A stretch of DNA of 64,000 bases from Trema orientale. Lineage: Eukaryota > Streptophyta > Magnoliopsida > Rosales > Cannabaceae. The stretch is taken from positions 773,728 to 837,727 of the forward strand of contig JXTC01000067.1 of the NCBI GenBank assembly GCA_002914845.1. The letters are read 5' to 3'. Positions 35,151 to 47,420 of the stretch are shown here, in pieces. The notes beneath the pieces were generated by a model. It saw nothing but the letters and a program-made list of their open reading frames with translations, searched no databases and was not told the DNA's origin. Position numbers and translations under genes: made by a program. The first letter of the stretch is position 1, and each line of letters begins with the position of its first letter.

Positions 35151-36602
35151 AACATTTAATGCTCCCCTAACCAAGTTTTCACTTTTGGTCAAAAGAGCAT
35201 ATTTGGAATGACATTTATTTCTCTCTCTATAGGTTCTAAATTTTGGTCATAAAAAAGTCACTATTTTAACATAGTCCTAAAAAAATCTAAAAGACCCCCA
35301 ACTAGTCCTATACATGCCTTTTTTTTTCCAGTTTTTCTCTTTTTATAGCTAAATGTCTAAATATGTGTATTTTTACACTTATATCTACTAATATACCAGT
35401 TTTAGTTTATGTACTGTATATATTAGTTTTATACCTTGTACATCATATTTTACAACTTAGTATATCCTTGACATACCGGTCATTTTGCTGCAACATTTAA
35501 AAGAAGAATATTTACTTAAAATGGGCCCAAAATTCGGTCATTTTACTATAAGCCCCTTAATTAACATCTAATTGAGATTGATCTTTTTTTTTCCCCCTAA
35601 AAAATTTCAAATAGCATGAATAATATCGAAAAGGATAATGACAACGACAACGACGTATTTTTCAACCCAATAGAAATTGTTATACAAAATTATGTACGGT
35701 CTAATACAAGTAAATCCAAAAGTACTTGATATATGTAGTCCTAAAATACGATTATAATGAGAACTGTTAGTTACACGTTATTGAGAGGGAAGGGGTGGTG
35801 GTGGTTATTGAGTTGCATGTCCTGGCAAAAATTGTTAAAACTAATGTAGCTATGCCATACTTAATTTGGTAAATATGCAGGTGTGATTACCGTATAAATG
35901 AATGGAAAGTAGCTGAATCCAAATTTGTCAGTTGAAGCCAAAGGGAAGTAGTAGCTGAATCCCAAATTGTTGACTTGGTCGATGAGAAAATTGAGAGTAG
36001 AAAATGTGGAAGTATGGTTGTTAATGGTTTTTGTGGTCTACAAGTACTTTTGTTTTGTGGTGTAGAATGAATTTAATTTTGGGTTTCAAATATACATAAC
36101 TAATAGCCACAAAGTTATGGACCAGTTTCCGACAATTAAAGCCTTCAAGACCCCCAACCTACTTTGCTGGTCGAATATGAATTATATGATGATAAATCAT
36201 GATCTTACCATGGGGACATCCTTGAGCTTGATCATGAACTGGTTCAATTGGGCTGGGCTACCGTATTTGCCTTAATAGTTCATACTCATAACAAGTGAGT
36301 TGGTAAGACTTTGCTTTCTAAATAAGGATGTAAGATTTTTACACCTCTGGGTGGTCAGTAAGGTAATTTGCACTATCGCACAGGCCCCTTTAACTAGCGT
36401 AGGGTTAACCTTCTACTTTAGGAAATAAAAAGAGAGAGTAGTCATGAGGAAAAGCAAACCACGAGTGTTTTTAGAGGAGCGCTAGAACAACTCTCTTGGC
36501 TCACTTGTTGTTTTTAGAGTTTACTTCTTGTTTTCAGTCGTAGCGAATAAGAGGGATAGAAGTGTCAATAAGAGGGATAAGAGTGTCTGTACGAAATATT
36601 AA
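35151..36602. other. AT-rich intergenic region, nothing recognised
   Basis: No open frame of note, no RNA gene and no clear element. It ends at the candidate DNA transposon starting at 36603. Confidence 0.45.
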
Positions 36603-38807
36603 GGGCCGTTTGGTACAGGGTAATATCAGTTTTTAGATTAATGAGAATACTGAAGATGGTGATATAACTGTATGATATCCAGAATAACTGTGTTTGGTTG
36701 CGTATAGTAAGATTGTCCATGACTCTCAGGATATTAGAAAACTGTGTTTGGTTACACATAAAAATATGTTGTTTTTTCATATTTTATCACAAATACATTA
36801 TATAAACATTTTCTTTTGACAGTTTTATGTAATAAATTAAATAACTATTGTAGAAAAAAATTATAAAATTAAATTGCTTATAAAATAAAATTTATCATCT
36901 TAAAAATAAAAGAAAATAACTATAAATCGAAAACAAATATAATATGACTTTTCACATCAAATATGTTTAACCAATTCAAAAAGAGTTCCAATAAATACCA
37001 TAAATATCATTTTCCAAAAATTTCTCAAAAGTTACATCGCATAAGTAGGATGTTAAATTCCTCAATGGTAAAAGTTTATCTCCATGCTTGGGTTTAATAT
37101 GTTAAAAGTCATTGAGTTGTTTCTGTTTTAGTAGATCAACGTATTCCCTTTGAAAATGGTGGGAAGACAGTTGCAGCATAGATATGCTGAATTTTCTCCA
37201 AATGCAATCCTCCCTCATCATTGTTATAAATGTTTTTTCGGTTGACTTGGACTATTCTGTTTCTCTATAAGAAATCAGCTGATTTTCATCTTTATGCTAT
37301 GAATTTCTACCCTGAATAATGTGAATGTTTACTGCTATGATATTTGGTGTGGTTTCAAGTGTGACAAAACAATGTCGTATAAAGTATCATGTATATTTCA
37401 ATAACTTTGCTTTGCACTGCTTTTTATAGCATTATCAACTGCTATGGGTATTCGAGAAGATCGTGTTACTCTTTAGCAGGGAGATAAGCTTCTTTCTTAT
37501 CCTATTTCATTATTAAGAATAAGTTACTTTAAATTCCTTTAGTTCTTGTGTGAGCATGGTTCCAACTACGATTCCTAGTGTATCAACACAATTGAAATGA
37601 GAAGAATTTGATAAATATTACAGGCTCCAACTCTATCTAATTTGATAAACATTACAGGTTTATATTGGTATTTATTCTAGGCTTTTCTTTACATTTCTTC
37701 TATATGCAATTATGTTCTGTTTTGTACACGTAATCTTTACAAACTTGTATTAAATAATGTCCTTTTACTAATCACTTTATGTATTGCTTTTCTCAAATAA
37801 ATTCTCAATGTCTCTACATTTATCCCAAAGCCATGAGAATGAATAGAACAACATCATTATTGAGTCCACAAAACAATAAATTTTTTTTTTTTTTTTATGT
37901 TCATCTTTGACAAGAAATTTACAGAAAATACCCAAACACTACCCAAACATCACATTATTGATGCAACTTTTTAATAAGCCAAGTCTGAAAGCATATTAAT
38001 TCTAGTCAACTTCACCACCCTCCATTTCTTCACAGCCACAGATTCTGGCATTTTTTTATGAGAAGAGGAACTTTAAATACACTAATAAACTATGATGTCG
38101 TATGATCAAGCTCTGGCTCCCTTTACTCTCCTAATCTTTGTGTCTTTATTATTACAGGACTTTCACAAACAGATAACTTTCTAAACTTTACAATAGTACA
38201 TCTTTGGAATTCCACAACACAATTACACTAAGAAAATCAATTAATCTTAAGATTGAAATCCAGATTTTTTGTATACGAAGTTATATAAGAGAGAATAAAA
38301 ATAATTTTATGACCAGCCCACTTGTGTAAACTAATTTTATGACCATAAGCTATTAAAAAATGGCATTGAAGATAGGATAAAGCAGATATCGCACCTTTCA
38401 ACTCCAGATAAATCAAAGAAATTTAAGAAAAAATGAGTAAAGTAAAAGGGGTAGGAGTTGGCCAGACCTGTGAAGATGATGAACAGAGCAGTGACAACGA
38501 ACGACCAACAACGAAGAACGGCCAACGATGACGAACGGTGGTGACCAACCGGATGGCGAGATGAGAGGGTGCGGCTAGGAGAACTAACTAGGCTCAGATT
38601 GTATTTTTTCAGTTTTTGTTTTTTTAGGGTGGATTTAAGATGGAGGATGATTATAAAATCCACATAATTTGGTGACTTTAAGATAACCCCTAATAGGAGA
38701 ACGTGATTCCTTAGGAAATTACTTTACTAAATGTTAATATAGTACCAAACATGAGAATATATTGGGATACACATTCCACACAAGGAATACCCAATACCAA
38801 ACAGCCC
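36603..38807. mobile_element. Candidate Harbinger-like non-autonomous DNA transposon
   Basis: The left end GGGCCGTTTGGTA (36603-36615) is mirrored at the right by TACCAAACAGCCC (38795-38807). GGGCYGTTTGG-type ends are common in plant PIF/Harbinger elements, whose target duplication is three bases (TWA). TAA lies at 36600-36602 and again at 38809-38811, one base off the symmetrical position. TTTGGT-type subterminal copies lie at about 36691 and 36747. The 2.2-kb interior has no transposase recognised. The inverted ends are short, so the class is provisional. Confidence 0.45.
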
Positions 38808-38844
38808 ATAAATGAAAATAGTTTGAAGGGAGCCCTTTTGTAAA

Positions 38845-39242
38845 GAGAAAATTAGATATTATACGGTAATTTAGAAAAAAATTTGAAAAATACGGTGGTT
38901 TAAGTTTTTTTAAGGTGCGGTACGATTTTTATTAGATAAATATTATTTTTAAAAAACTATTTAGAAAAATGTCATTTTTTAAAATAGTAACTAGTTTTTG
39001 GTAATCAGTTTTCAGAAACTAGTAACTAGTAACCAAAAATATTTATAACTAGTATATAACTAGTAACCAGTAGCAAGTTTCTAGAAATCGGTAACTAGTA
39101 ACTATTTTGAAAAATGGTATTTTTCTAATTATTTTTTAAAAAGTGATATTTTTCTAATAAAAATCGTACGAAAATTTGAAAAAAAACTGGGTTCCGTATT
39201 TTTGTAATTCTTTTAGTTTTTTATAGGTAAAAGTGATAGAAA
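38845..39242. mobile_element. Foldback element flanked by 12-bp direct repeats
   Basis: Long inverted arms are visible: left CGATTTTTATTAGATAAATA ... AAATAGTAACTAG (about 38929-38993) mirrors right CTAGTAACTATTTTGAAAAA ... AATAAAAATCGTACG (about 39085-39170). The centre is a cluster of ACTAGTAAC palindromes. CCCTTTTGTAAA stands on both sides (38833-38844, 39243-39254) and may be a target duplication. Non-coding. Confidence 0.6.
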
Positions 39243-39317
39243 CCCTTTTGTAAACGGATATTTTATGGGGAGAAGAGAAAAAGGAAGATTAACAGAGCTT
39301 AATTTGTCCTAGTATAT

Positions 39318-39433
39318 ACATTGTCAAAATTTAATGTTGCCCCTAAATTCTCTAGGGAAATTGACATACAAGAATACATTGCCAAAATTTAATGTGGTCC
39401 TCAAATTCTCTAGAGGCATTGATATACAAGAAT
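39318..39433 (+). repeat. 58-bp tandem duplication, two copies
   Basis: ACATTGTCAAAATTTAATG... at 39318 recurs as ACATTGCCAAAATTTAATG... at 39376, continuing through an AATTCTCTAG segment to ACAAGAATC. About 90% identical by eye. Non-coding; the frame at 39392-39712 crossing it shows no domain. Confidence 0.7.
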
Positions 39434-40063
39434 CAATACCATATCGTATTGAAAACTAGGATAAATTCATTGCTTAAATTGAGACATGAACTAGGACGTC
39501 AAATTTGGACACAGGATTTGAATTCTAGTCTCTGCTACCAAACCACACGCGATTCCAATCACCAAATTAGGAAAGTAGTTTATGGATGCTCTTATGGGCA
39601 ATCACATTATTCGTTCATAAAGTCATCTTACAAGGAAAGAGATATAAGCCTGAATTTTAGGTCACACCCCAATATCCCTCTTCGAGAATTGGACCACTTT
39701 GTTTTCACCTAGCTCAATGACTTAATTATACAATTCTCCAAGACCTTAAAATATCTCATAAAAACAAAATTTAATTAAACAATTTGTGTCTAAGGATACT
39801 GAAGAAACCAAACAGAGAACGTGAAATGGCCATATCATAACACAAAAAGATTTATCATCCCATTTAAGGACCAGACAGGAATCTATAAGCTACAAAAATA
39901 GAAAAAGGCAAGCTTAAGTTTGACATCCATACCGCTCAACTCAAAAAAATGGATCAACTAATTAGTCCTTCAGTGTCGAGTAGTATCATCAATGATAAAA
40001 CAAAAAGAAACAACTCAAAACTTCCTAAAGATAAAGGCCCTCGCTCTCCAAATTTTCACTAAT

Positions 40064-41443
<1,380 letters not shown>

Positions 41444-42063
41444 TTTGATGAAGATGTTCGGATCAGGAGCTCTGAAAACATGAGAAAAAGAACAAAAAAC
41501 AAAAAGTCAAAAAGATTATAAAAAACCTTACCATATTGCAGAAAAAACTAACCAGATAAGCAACAAATTTCAAACTAGTGGGATTCAATTCTAAATCTAA
41601 AAATAAAAAGTAACCCCTCAAACCTATCAATATTCATCAAATGCAATATAAACCTAAACAAAATAACATTTCAGCAACCATATTATTTGAAATAAGTATC
41701 ATATCTAATCATTTTCGCTCAACAACAGAAAGATAAATAGTGAAATTCAACAACTTAATACAACAGAAACTCCAAGACTCGGATTAATCACAAATACCCT
41801 TTTGCAAGACAAACCGCTTAGTGTCTCCAAAGTCTCTGAAATTCACGCTTTTTACTATACATTTTCTTTTGCTTGCTAAGTTTCTCAGAAGCCAAACAAA
41901 ACATTCACTACTGTTCTGAAAATACAGAATTTTTCTTTCCTCATAAAAAACCCAAATAATTATAAAAAAGCTGACCTTCAAGTGGTTGGAGATGGTGAAT
42001 ACAGATCCAGAAGCTGTACTGATATCTTAGGGGTCTCAAATGGAGGACTGAAGGAGGCGAACG

Positions 42064-42405
42064 AGGATTTCTTATAAATTCGCCCACTCCAACGTGGTAG
42101 ACGATTTCTAAAAACCCTAGTTAGGCGAATTTACCAGACTGCCCTTTTAAATGGGCCCTTGGTTAGATGGGCTTTATTTATATAACTTGGGCCTTGTTGT
42201 CAGGCTACTAAGCCCAAATTTGAGGCGGTCTAACCGTTTCCTTGAACCGGTTAAATAAACCCGGTCCGGTTTGGAACTCCTTTTATATATCAAACCGCTA
42301 ATTTTCGTCCATTATTCTCTAGTTCCCAAATTCCAATTTTTCGCTTTCGATATCTGATCTGAAAACCCTAAATTTCACTTTCATAAACCCTAGAAATCGG
42401 AAAAG
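42064..42405. promoter_or_regulatory. Divergent RPS12 / RTF2 promoter
   Basis: The space between the RPS12 5' UTR and the RTF2 start codon holds four site II motifs (TGGGCC at 42152-42157 and 42188-42193, TGGGCT at 42168-42173 and inverted at 42211-42216). It also holds three telo-box motifs (AAACCCTA at 42112-42119, 42363-42370, 42385-42392). These two motifs together are typical of plant ribosomal-protein and growth-linked genes. AACCGGTT-type palindromes lie at about 42245-42275 and a TATATAT near 42284-42290 could serve RTF2. Confidence 0.7.
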
Positions 42406-43593
42406 ATGCATAGCGATCGCGAATCTCGCCGGTTACAGGTCATCGTTCAGTTCCCGGACCTGCAAATTCCGAGCAAAACCCTAATTTTGACCCCAAGCGA
42501 ATCGCAGACGCTTCACCACCTGAAGCGGTCTCTCTTCGCCGAACCCTTCTCTTCCGAGGCTCTCTCTTCCTTCTACTTCACCCTAAATGGTAAGCCCCTT
42601 GATGATTCTTCCCCAATTCTCAGTTCCCGAATTGCCCCTCTCTCAACCCTAATTTTGCGGTCCAGAGCTCGCGGCGGTGGTGGCGATGGCGGTGCGACTG
42701 GGGCCGAGTCCCGCGACTGCTACCTCAACATGTACGCCGAGAAGAAGCCCGATAAGGTCGACCCGAATGAGCAGAGGCTGTCGAAATGGCTGAATTGCGC
42801 GCTTTCGAATGAGCCCTTGAAGGAGCCGTGCGTGGTGGATTGGCTCGGTAATGTCTTCAATAAGGAGGCTTTGGTGGAGGCTTTGCTGGGGAAGAAGATC
42901 CCCAAGGCGTTTGGGCATATAAAGGGTTTGAAGGACATGATCAAGATTGAGCTTTCTTCGATCCCGGGTACCGAAGGCGACGGCGATTTGCGGTCCGGAG
43001 CGCGGTTCCAGTGCCCCATTACGGGGCTCGAGTTTAATGGGAAGTACAAGTTTTTTGCGCTGAAAAATTGTGGGCATGTTTTGAGTGCCAAGGCTTTGAA
43101 GGAGGTTAAGTCGTCGTCTTGTCTCGTTTGTCATGCCGAGTTTACGGAGACGGATAAGATTGTGATCAATGGGAATGATGAGGAGGTTTTGGTGCTGAGG
43201 GAGAGAATGGAGGCGGAGAAGGGGAAACTGAGGGAGAAGAGGGCCAAGAAGGTGAAGAATGGGGATGTAGCAGCGGCTGCGAACGGAGAGGTGGGCGTGG
43301 GTTCGGGTTCGGATTCAGCTCGGCTAAGTGGTACAAAACATGGTATTAGTGATGTTAAAGCTGAGTTGAAGGTTTCGTCGAATGGGAATGGGAAGGCTGT
43401 GAAGGCTGCGAGTAATGGTGCGGTTTCTGCCAAAAGTCTGAGTAATAATGCTGCAGCTAAGCGGTTCAAAGCTACGGATATTGCTCCACCTAATGCTAAC
43501 AAGGAAGTTTATGCGTCGATATTCACTTCTTCGAGGAAATCTGATTTCAAGGAAACGTATAGTTGCAGATCTCTCCCACTTGGAAGGAATTGA
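42406..43593 (+). CDS. RTF2: Replication termination factor 2 homologue (RTF2), intronless
   Basis: Nuclear protein of the Rtf2 family. In fission yeast it acts at stalled replication forks, and in Arabidopsis it is linked to pre-mRNA splicing. Single exon, 395 aa. Residues about 10-86 resemble a ubiquitin-like N-terminal extension as in plant Rtf2. The Rtf2 core starts at CYLNMYAEKKPDKVDPNEQR (105-124) and includes WLNCALSNEPLKEPCVVD (128-145). It has a RING-like C2HC2-type pattern with Cys203, Cys222, His224, Cys239 and Cys242. A basic helix (265-285) is followed by a low-complexity Ala/Ser/Lys tail and a conserved C-terminus VYASIFTSSRKSDFKETYSC (about 367-386). The ATG at 42406 is the first in a leader with telo-boxes. 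The gene appears intact and is divergent from RPS12. Confidence 0.95.
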   Translation: MHSDRESRRLQVIVQFPDLQIPSKTLILTPSESQTLHHLKRSLFAEPFSSEALSSFYFTLNGKPLDDSSPILSSRIAPLSTLILRSRARGGGGDGGATGAESRDCYLNMYAEKKPDKVDPNEQRLSKWLNCALSNEPLKEPCVVDWLGNVFNKEALVEALLGKKIPKAFGHIKGLKDMIKIELSSIPGTEGDGDLRSGARFQCPITGLEFNGKYKFFALKNCGHVLSAKALKEVKSSSCLVCHAEFTETDKIVINGNDEEVLVLRERMEAEKGKLREKRAKKVKNGDVAAAANGEVGVGSGSDSARLSGTKHGISDVKAELKVSSNGNGKAVKAASNGAVSAKSLSNNAAAKRFKATDIAPPNANKEVYASIFTSSRKSDFKETYSCRSLPLGRN

Positions 43594-45100
43594 TTGGTGG
43601 GATTAAGAGGAGGAGTCTAGAATGTCTTGTTTGTCAGGTGTTCTGTTACTGTGGCCAAATTCTGTAGTCATCTTCAATATGATCGCTAATAGGATAGCAC
43701 ATTTGACATAATAATGTCCTCCTTACTTGTGTATTTGGTGGTATCTACCAAGACTTATTTTTTTCTCAATGTAAAGAAAGTATTGGCTTTTATTGTCAAG
43801 GATTGAATGAGGCTTCTTTAGCCTTCTGCATTATTAAGATCAAGTGTTTTAGTTGAGGAGATTGTTTCCTTTTTGCCTCTACTTGTAATTTATGTTCAGT
43901 TTGTTATTGGTACAACTGGTCTTGCATTTGAATTTGAAGCAATGCAAATTGTCTTCATGAAAATTGATAGACTTTTGTTTTGGTTAATGCATAATCCTTA
44001 AAAAAAAAAATGAAATGACAATTGAAAGTTATCTATCAAGACCTTTAGTGGATACGACAAGCAAGTCCCAGGAGTTCTTTTAAGAAACGAAGTATAATAC
44101 AAAGTAAAGATATCCATTAGAATTTTGGACTTTAAACCAGTTTGGAACCAAGCCACACTTCTGTTTTAACATTGATTAGAATAAAAATTAAAAAAATTCA
44201 CCTTGTTCTTAACTTTAATAGTAACTACACTCATTTTGCATGCTTTTTGGAGGCTTAACTTAAATCTCTATTACTTATTAGATAAATAATAAATATTTCA
44301 ACGAGTTAAATAATTGAATTTCACTTTTTAAGTGTCTCGATTAGAGTATTAAATGAATTTCACTTTTTAAGTGTCTCGATTACTGGGGTTAATTTCACAA
44401 ATACTCCCTGAACTATGTAACTTGTGGCAATTTAGTCCTCAAAGTTTTTCTTGTGGCAATTATACCCTTGAACTTTCTGATTTGAAGCATTTTTGTCCCT
44501 AAACTGTCTAAATTGTAATCTGCTATTAAATTTATGGCCATAAACACACATAAGGAGCACATAGTAACATCTAAAAGTGCATTTAAAATACAATCACGTA
44601 ATATTTTTTAAGAATTTTAAGCATAAAAATGAATAATCACATAATTTGCGAGTAACATATATTTCATTCTCTCCAAAATCTTTTTATTCAGTTTATTTTC
44701 TCCTAAATATACTTTTAGATGTTACAATGTGCTTCTCACATTTGTGTGTGTATTTTTGGTCAGAAATTTAATAACATACTATAATTTATAATTTAGACAG
44801 TTTAGGGACCAAATTGCTTCAAATCTGAAAGTTCTTAAAAGTTCAAAGATTTAATTGTCACAATTAGAACCTTGAAGACCAAATTGCCACAAGTTGGATA
44901 GTTAAGGGATCATTTATGCCATAAACCCTCCTTGAAAATATTCCGTAATACGCATCTACGTAGTTCCATATGAATTGCAAGTGCATGATTGCATTATATA
45001 GCTATTCAGAAAAAATAACAACGACAATAATCTGTAGTTTTCACTAATTACTAAATAAAATTATGGACCAAAAAAAAAAAAAAAATACACGGGGGATTTT
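43594..45100. other. Intergenic region: RTF2 3' flank and a foldback element
   Basis: The first few hundred bases are the likely RTF2 3' UTR (T-rich, AATAAT-type signals near 43708). A 39-bp-spaced direct repeat of TGAATTTCACTTTTTAAGTG lies at 44315 and 44354, next to the foldback element at 44385-44931. No gene recognised. Confidence 0.5.
44385..44931. mobile_element. Foldback element with arms of about 200 bp
   Basis: The whole 547-bp unit folds on itself. Left GGGGTTAATTTCACAAATAC ... ACTTGTGGCAATTTAGTCCT ... AACATCTAAAAGTGCATT mirrors right TACTTTTAGATGTTACA ... GACCAAATTGCCACAAGT ... GGCATAAACCCTCC. There is no coding capacity and no certain target duplication. It resembles the foldback at 62615-63141 in its terminal design. 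Confidence 0.7.
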
Positions 45101-45432
45101 CTCGTCTATATGAACACGACTCACGTAAACCAGAGTACACTCTCTCTAACTGCACCACTGTCCACACTCTTACGTTGTAAGCAGTGGAAGGCCATAAAAG
45201 AAAAAACATAGAAAGAAAGCCTTCCCTCTTCGACTCTTCTTCATCATCTTCCTCTTCTCAGCAAATCCCATTTCTCATTTTCAACTAAACCCTCGTTTGT
45301 TGGCCTCCAAGCCGCCCCATCATTGTGAAGAATATCACTCTTAAGTACCCCAGAAGCTGCATTCATTGCGAGTGATTAGACTTTCTTCTCAAACATTCGA
45401 CGGGCATTCTTGACTCTCAGAGTTTCAAGCAG

Positions 45433-45583
45433 GTAAATTAAGGTCTTGAACATCTTTCATTTATATTTCTGGTTTCTTGGATTAATAAATGTCAGGATAT
45501 TGGTGAGTGTGGAATATAAAGATACGGGTTGTTGATCTTGTTTTGACTTGGGGTGGTATATTTTTGTGTTCTTTTTTGTCCAG
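45433..45583 (+). other. Intron in the 5' UTR of CAF1
   Basis: The donor AG|GTAAAT at 45432/45433 and the acceptor TTTTTTGTCCAG| at 45583 bracket a T-rich 151-bp intron. An in-frame ATG at 45507 lies inside it, so it would be spliced away, leaving the ATG at 45615 as start. Inferred from splice-site sequence only. Confidence 0.65.
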
Positions 45584-45614
45584 AATATTTGGGGTTCAAG
45601 AAGAGAAGAAAAAA

Positions 45615-46421
45615 ATGTCGAATTTGTTAACGAACGATTCCTTACACATCAGGGAAGTTTGGAATGACAATCTTGATGAAGAGTTTAAATTGATACGAAA
45701 TATCGTGGATGCTTACCCTTATGTAGCTATGGATACTGAGTTTCCTGGAATCGTTTCCCAGCCAGAAGGGCATTTCGAGAACCGGGAAGACCGTAATTAT
45801 CAGTTACTTAAGACCAATGTGAACCAGTTGAAGTTGATTCAAGTTGGTTTAACATTTTCTGATGAGAAAGGAAATCTTCCCACTTGTGGGACTGATAAGT
45901 ACTGTATTTGGCAATTCAATTTCCGCGAGTTCAAAAAGAGCGAGGATAAACATGCCCCTGATTCGATAGAGCTATTAGAAAGAAGTGGCATTGATTTTGA
46001 GAAGTGCAGTGAAAAGGGTGTGAAAGCTTCTAGATTCGGTGAGCTGTTCACGTCTTCTGGGGTCGTGATGAATGATGAGGTGCATTGCATTACATTTCAT
46101 GGTGGTATGGACTTGGGATACCTGCTAAAGATCCTTACTGGGAAATGTCTTCCAGATACACGCGCGGGTTTCTCTGAGCTGTTACAAATCTACTTCCCTA
46201 ATCTCTACGATATGAAGCATCTGATGAGGTTTGGAAATGGTCTTTATGGCGGGTTGAAAAAACTTGCGGAGACGTTGGGAGTGCAGAGAATTGGTACGTC
46301 TCACCAAGCTGGTTCCGATAGTTTGCTCACTTCTTGTACGTTCATGAAATTGAAAGGCGTGTTAGCCATCCCAATTGAGAAACAAGCTGGAGTTGTGTTT
46401 GGTCTTGGAGAGGAAGGATAA
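45615..46421 (+). CDS. CAF1: CCR4-associated factor 1 (CAF1/POP2-type) poly(A) ribonuclease
   Basis: Catalytic deadenylase of the CCR4-NOT complex, removing poly(A) tails from mRNA. The start at 45615 ([20 protein letters not shown]) gives 268 aa, the normal plant length, with a single coding exon. DEDDh residues are all visible: Asp40 and Glu42 in MDTEFPG, Asp166 in [11 protein letters not shown], His230 and Asp235 in [11 protein letters not shown]. The second exonuclease motif reads HGGMDLGYL rather than the common HSGYDFGYL, so this is a somewhat diverged paralogue. An upstream ATG at 45507 extends the frame by 36 residues but sits in a likely 5' UTR intron. No truncation seen. Confidence 0.94.
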   Translation: MSNLLTNDSLHIREVWNDNLDEEFKLIRNIVDAYPYVAMDTEFPGIVSQPEGHFENREDRNYQLLKTNVNQLKLIQVGLTFSDEKGNLPTCGTDKYCIWQFNFREFKKSEDKHAPDSIELLERSGIDFEKCSEKGVKASRFGELFTSSGVVMNDEVHCITFHGGMDLGYLLKILTGKCLPDTRAGFSELLQIYFPNLYDMKHLMRFGNGLYGGLKKLAETLGVQRIGTSHQAGSDSLLTSCTFMKLKGVLAIPIEKQAGVVFGLGEEG

Positions 46422-47420
46422 AATACTGAGTCAAGGAAGGTACATCTACCAAATTAAATTATGAATATATAATAATACATATATGCTCTAGAAAGAGTGT
46501 TTGGTTGAGTATATTTGTGTGCATAAAGTGATCCAGTTTTTCTTTTCCTCTTTTTCTTTTGTGGGGTTTATTACCATACACATGTAGGTCCGTTTTGAAC
46601 ATAATATGCTTTCTCAAATTCTTTTTTCTTGTTATTTTTTCTGTCTTTATTATCTGTAAAACCAAGTCCATGAAGAGAATATGCACAAGATTCAGAAAGT
46701 GCTATGGTGAGAGTTGCATGATTTTCAATATTTGCTTCTTTTTCTCCTCTTAATCATATAAAGCCTCATTCATGCTTTTGCATGTTCTATTGACTAGGAA
46801 ATTTTCTTGTCATTTAACGATCACTTTGGTTTCAAACTCGGGAACTACTCTTCGGCAGCTTGTTTTATCCATAAACTAGATAATTTGAGTAGAGTGACCT
46901 GAAATACAAATGTAACTGTAATTTGTAAATCTTTGTGGCATATATAATTAGCACTGAATGAGGATATGCTAACTGCTAATGAAACTTACTAACATTATGA
47001 TATGCATCATCATTCTAGTGTTGCTGACTTCGCATTGTAGTTAAATGGCATGGACCCATGAAGGAATCCTAAAGGCTCTCCCTTAGTCTTTGTTTCTTTT
47101 CTTTTTTCTTGCGGCCCTCAGATAAGAATCAGTGATTCTTCGATTGCTTAATACATTTTTAATTATTCTGTTCATGACTTCCTCTGACCAAAATGAGGAA
47201 ATAGCTTCAGTCCTTAAATCGAATTGTCTTGCTTCTTCTTTAACACCTCAAAAAGCTATTGCCCCTTTAACTTCTGACTATCACATTTCATTGATAACAA
47301 AATGCTAATTAAGTTTGAAGACTAGCCAAAGCTCAGTCTTGAGCCTTTGCAAAAGAAAGATACACCCAAAAGAAGGAACCAAACATGAAAACACAATCAT
47401 TTTGGCAAATGTGTTTGAAC
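46422..47420. other. Tail-to-tail spacer between CAF1 and ABCI1
   Basis: It contains the 3' untranslated ends of CAF1 (+) and of the ABC subunit gene (-). The sequence is T-rich and I recognise no further gene, repeat or RNA gene in it. Confidence 0.5.

Noticed and set aside
39392-39712. 106-codon frame upstream of the RPS12 3' end
   Set aside because: It crosses a 58-bp tandem duplication and shows no domain or conservation that I can recognise.
42112-42392. AAACCCTA motifs as interstitial telomere repeat
   Set aside because: They are separate single copies in a promoter, as telo-box elements of growth-related plant genes, and not a tandem array.
45507-45614. N-terminal extension of CAF1 from the ATG at 45507
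   Set aside because: The ATG falls in a probable 5' UTR intron, and known CAF1 proteins begin at the position of 45615.
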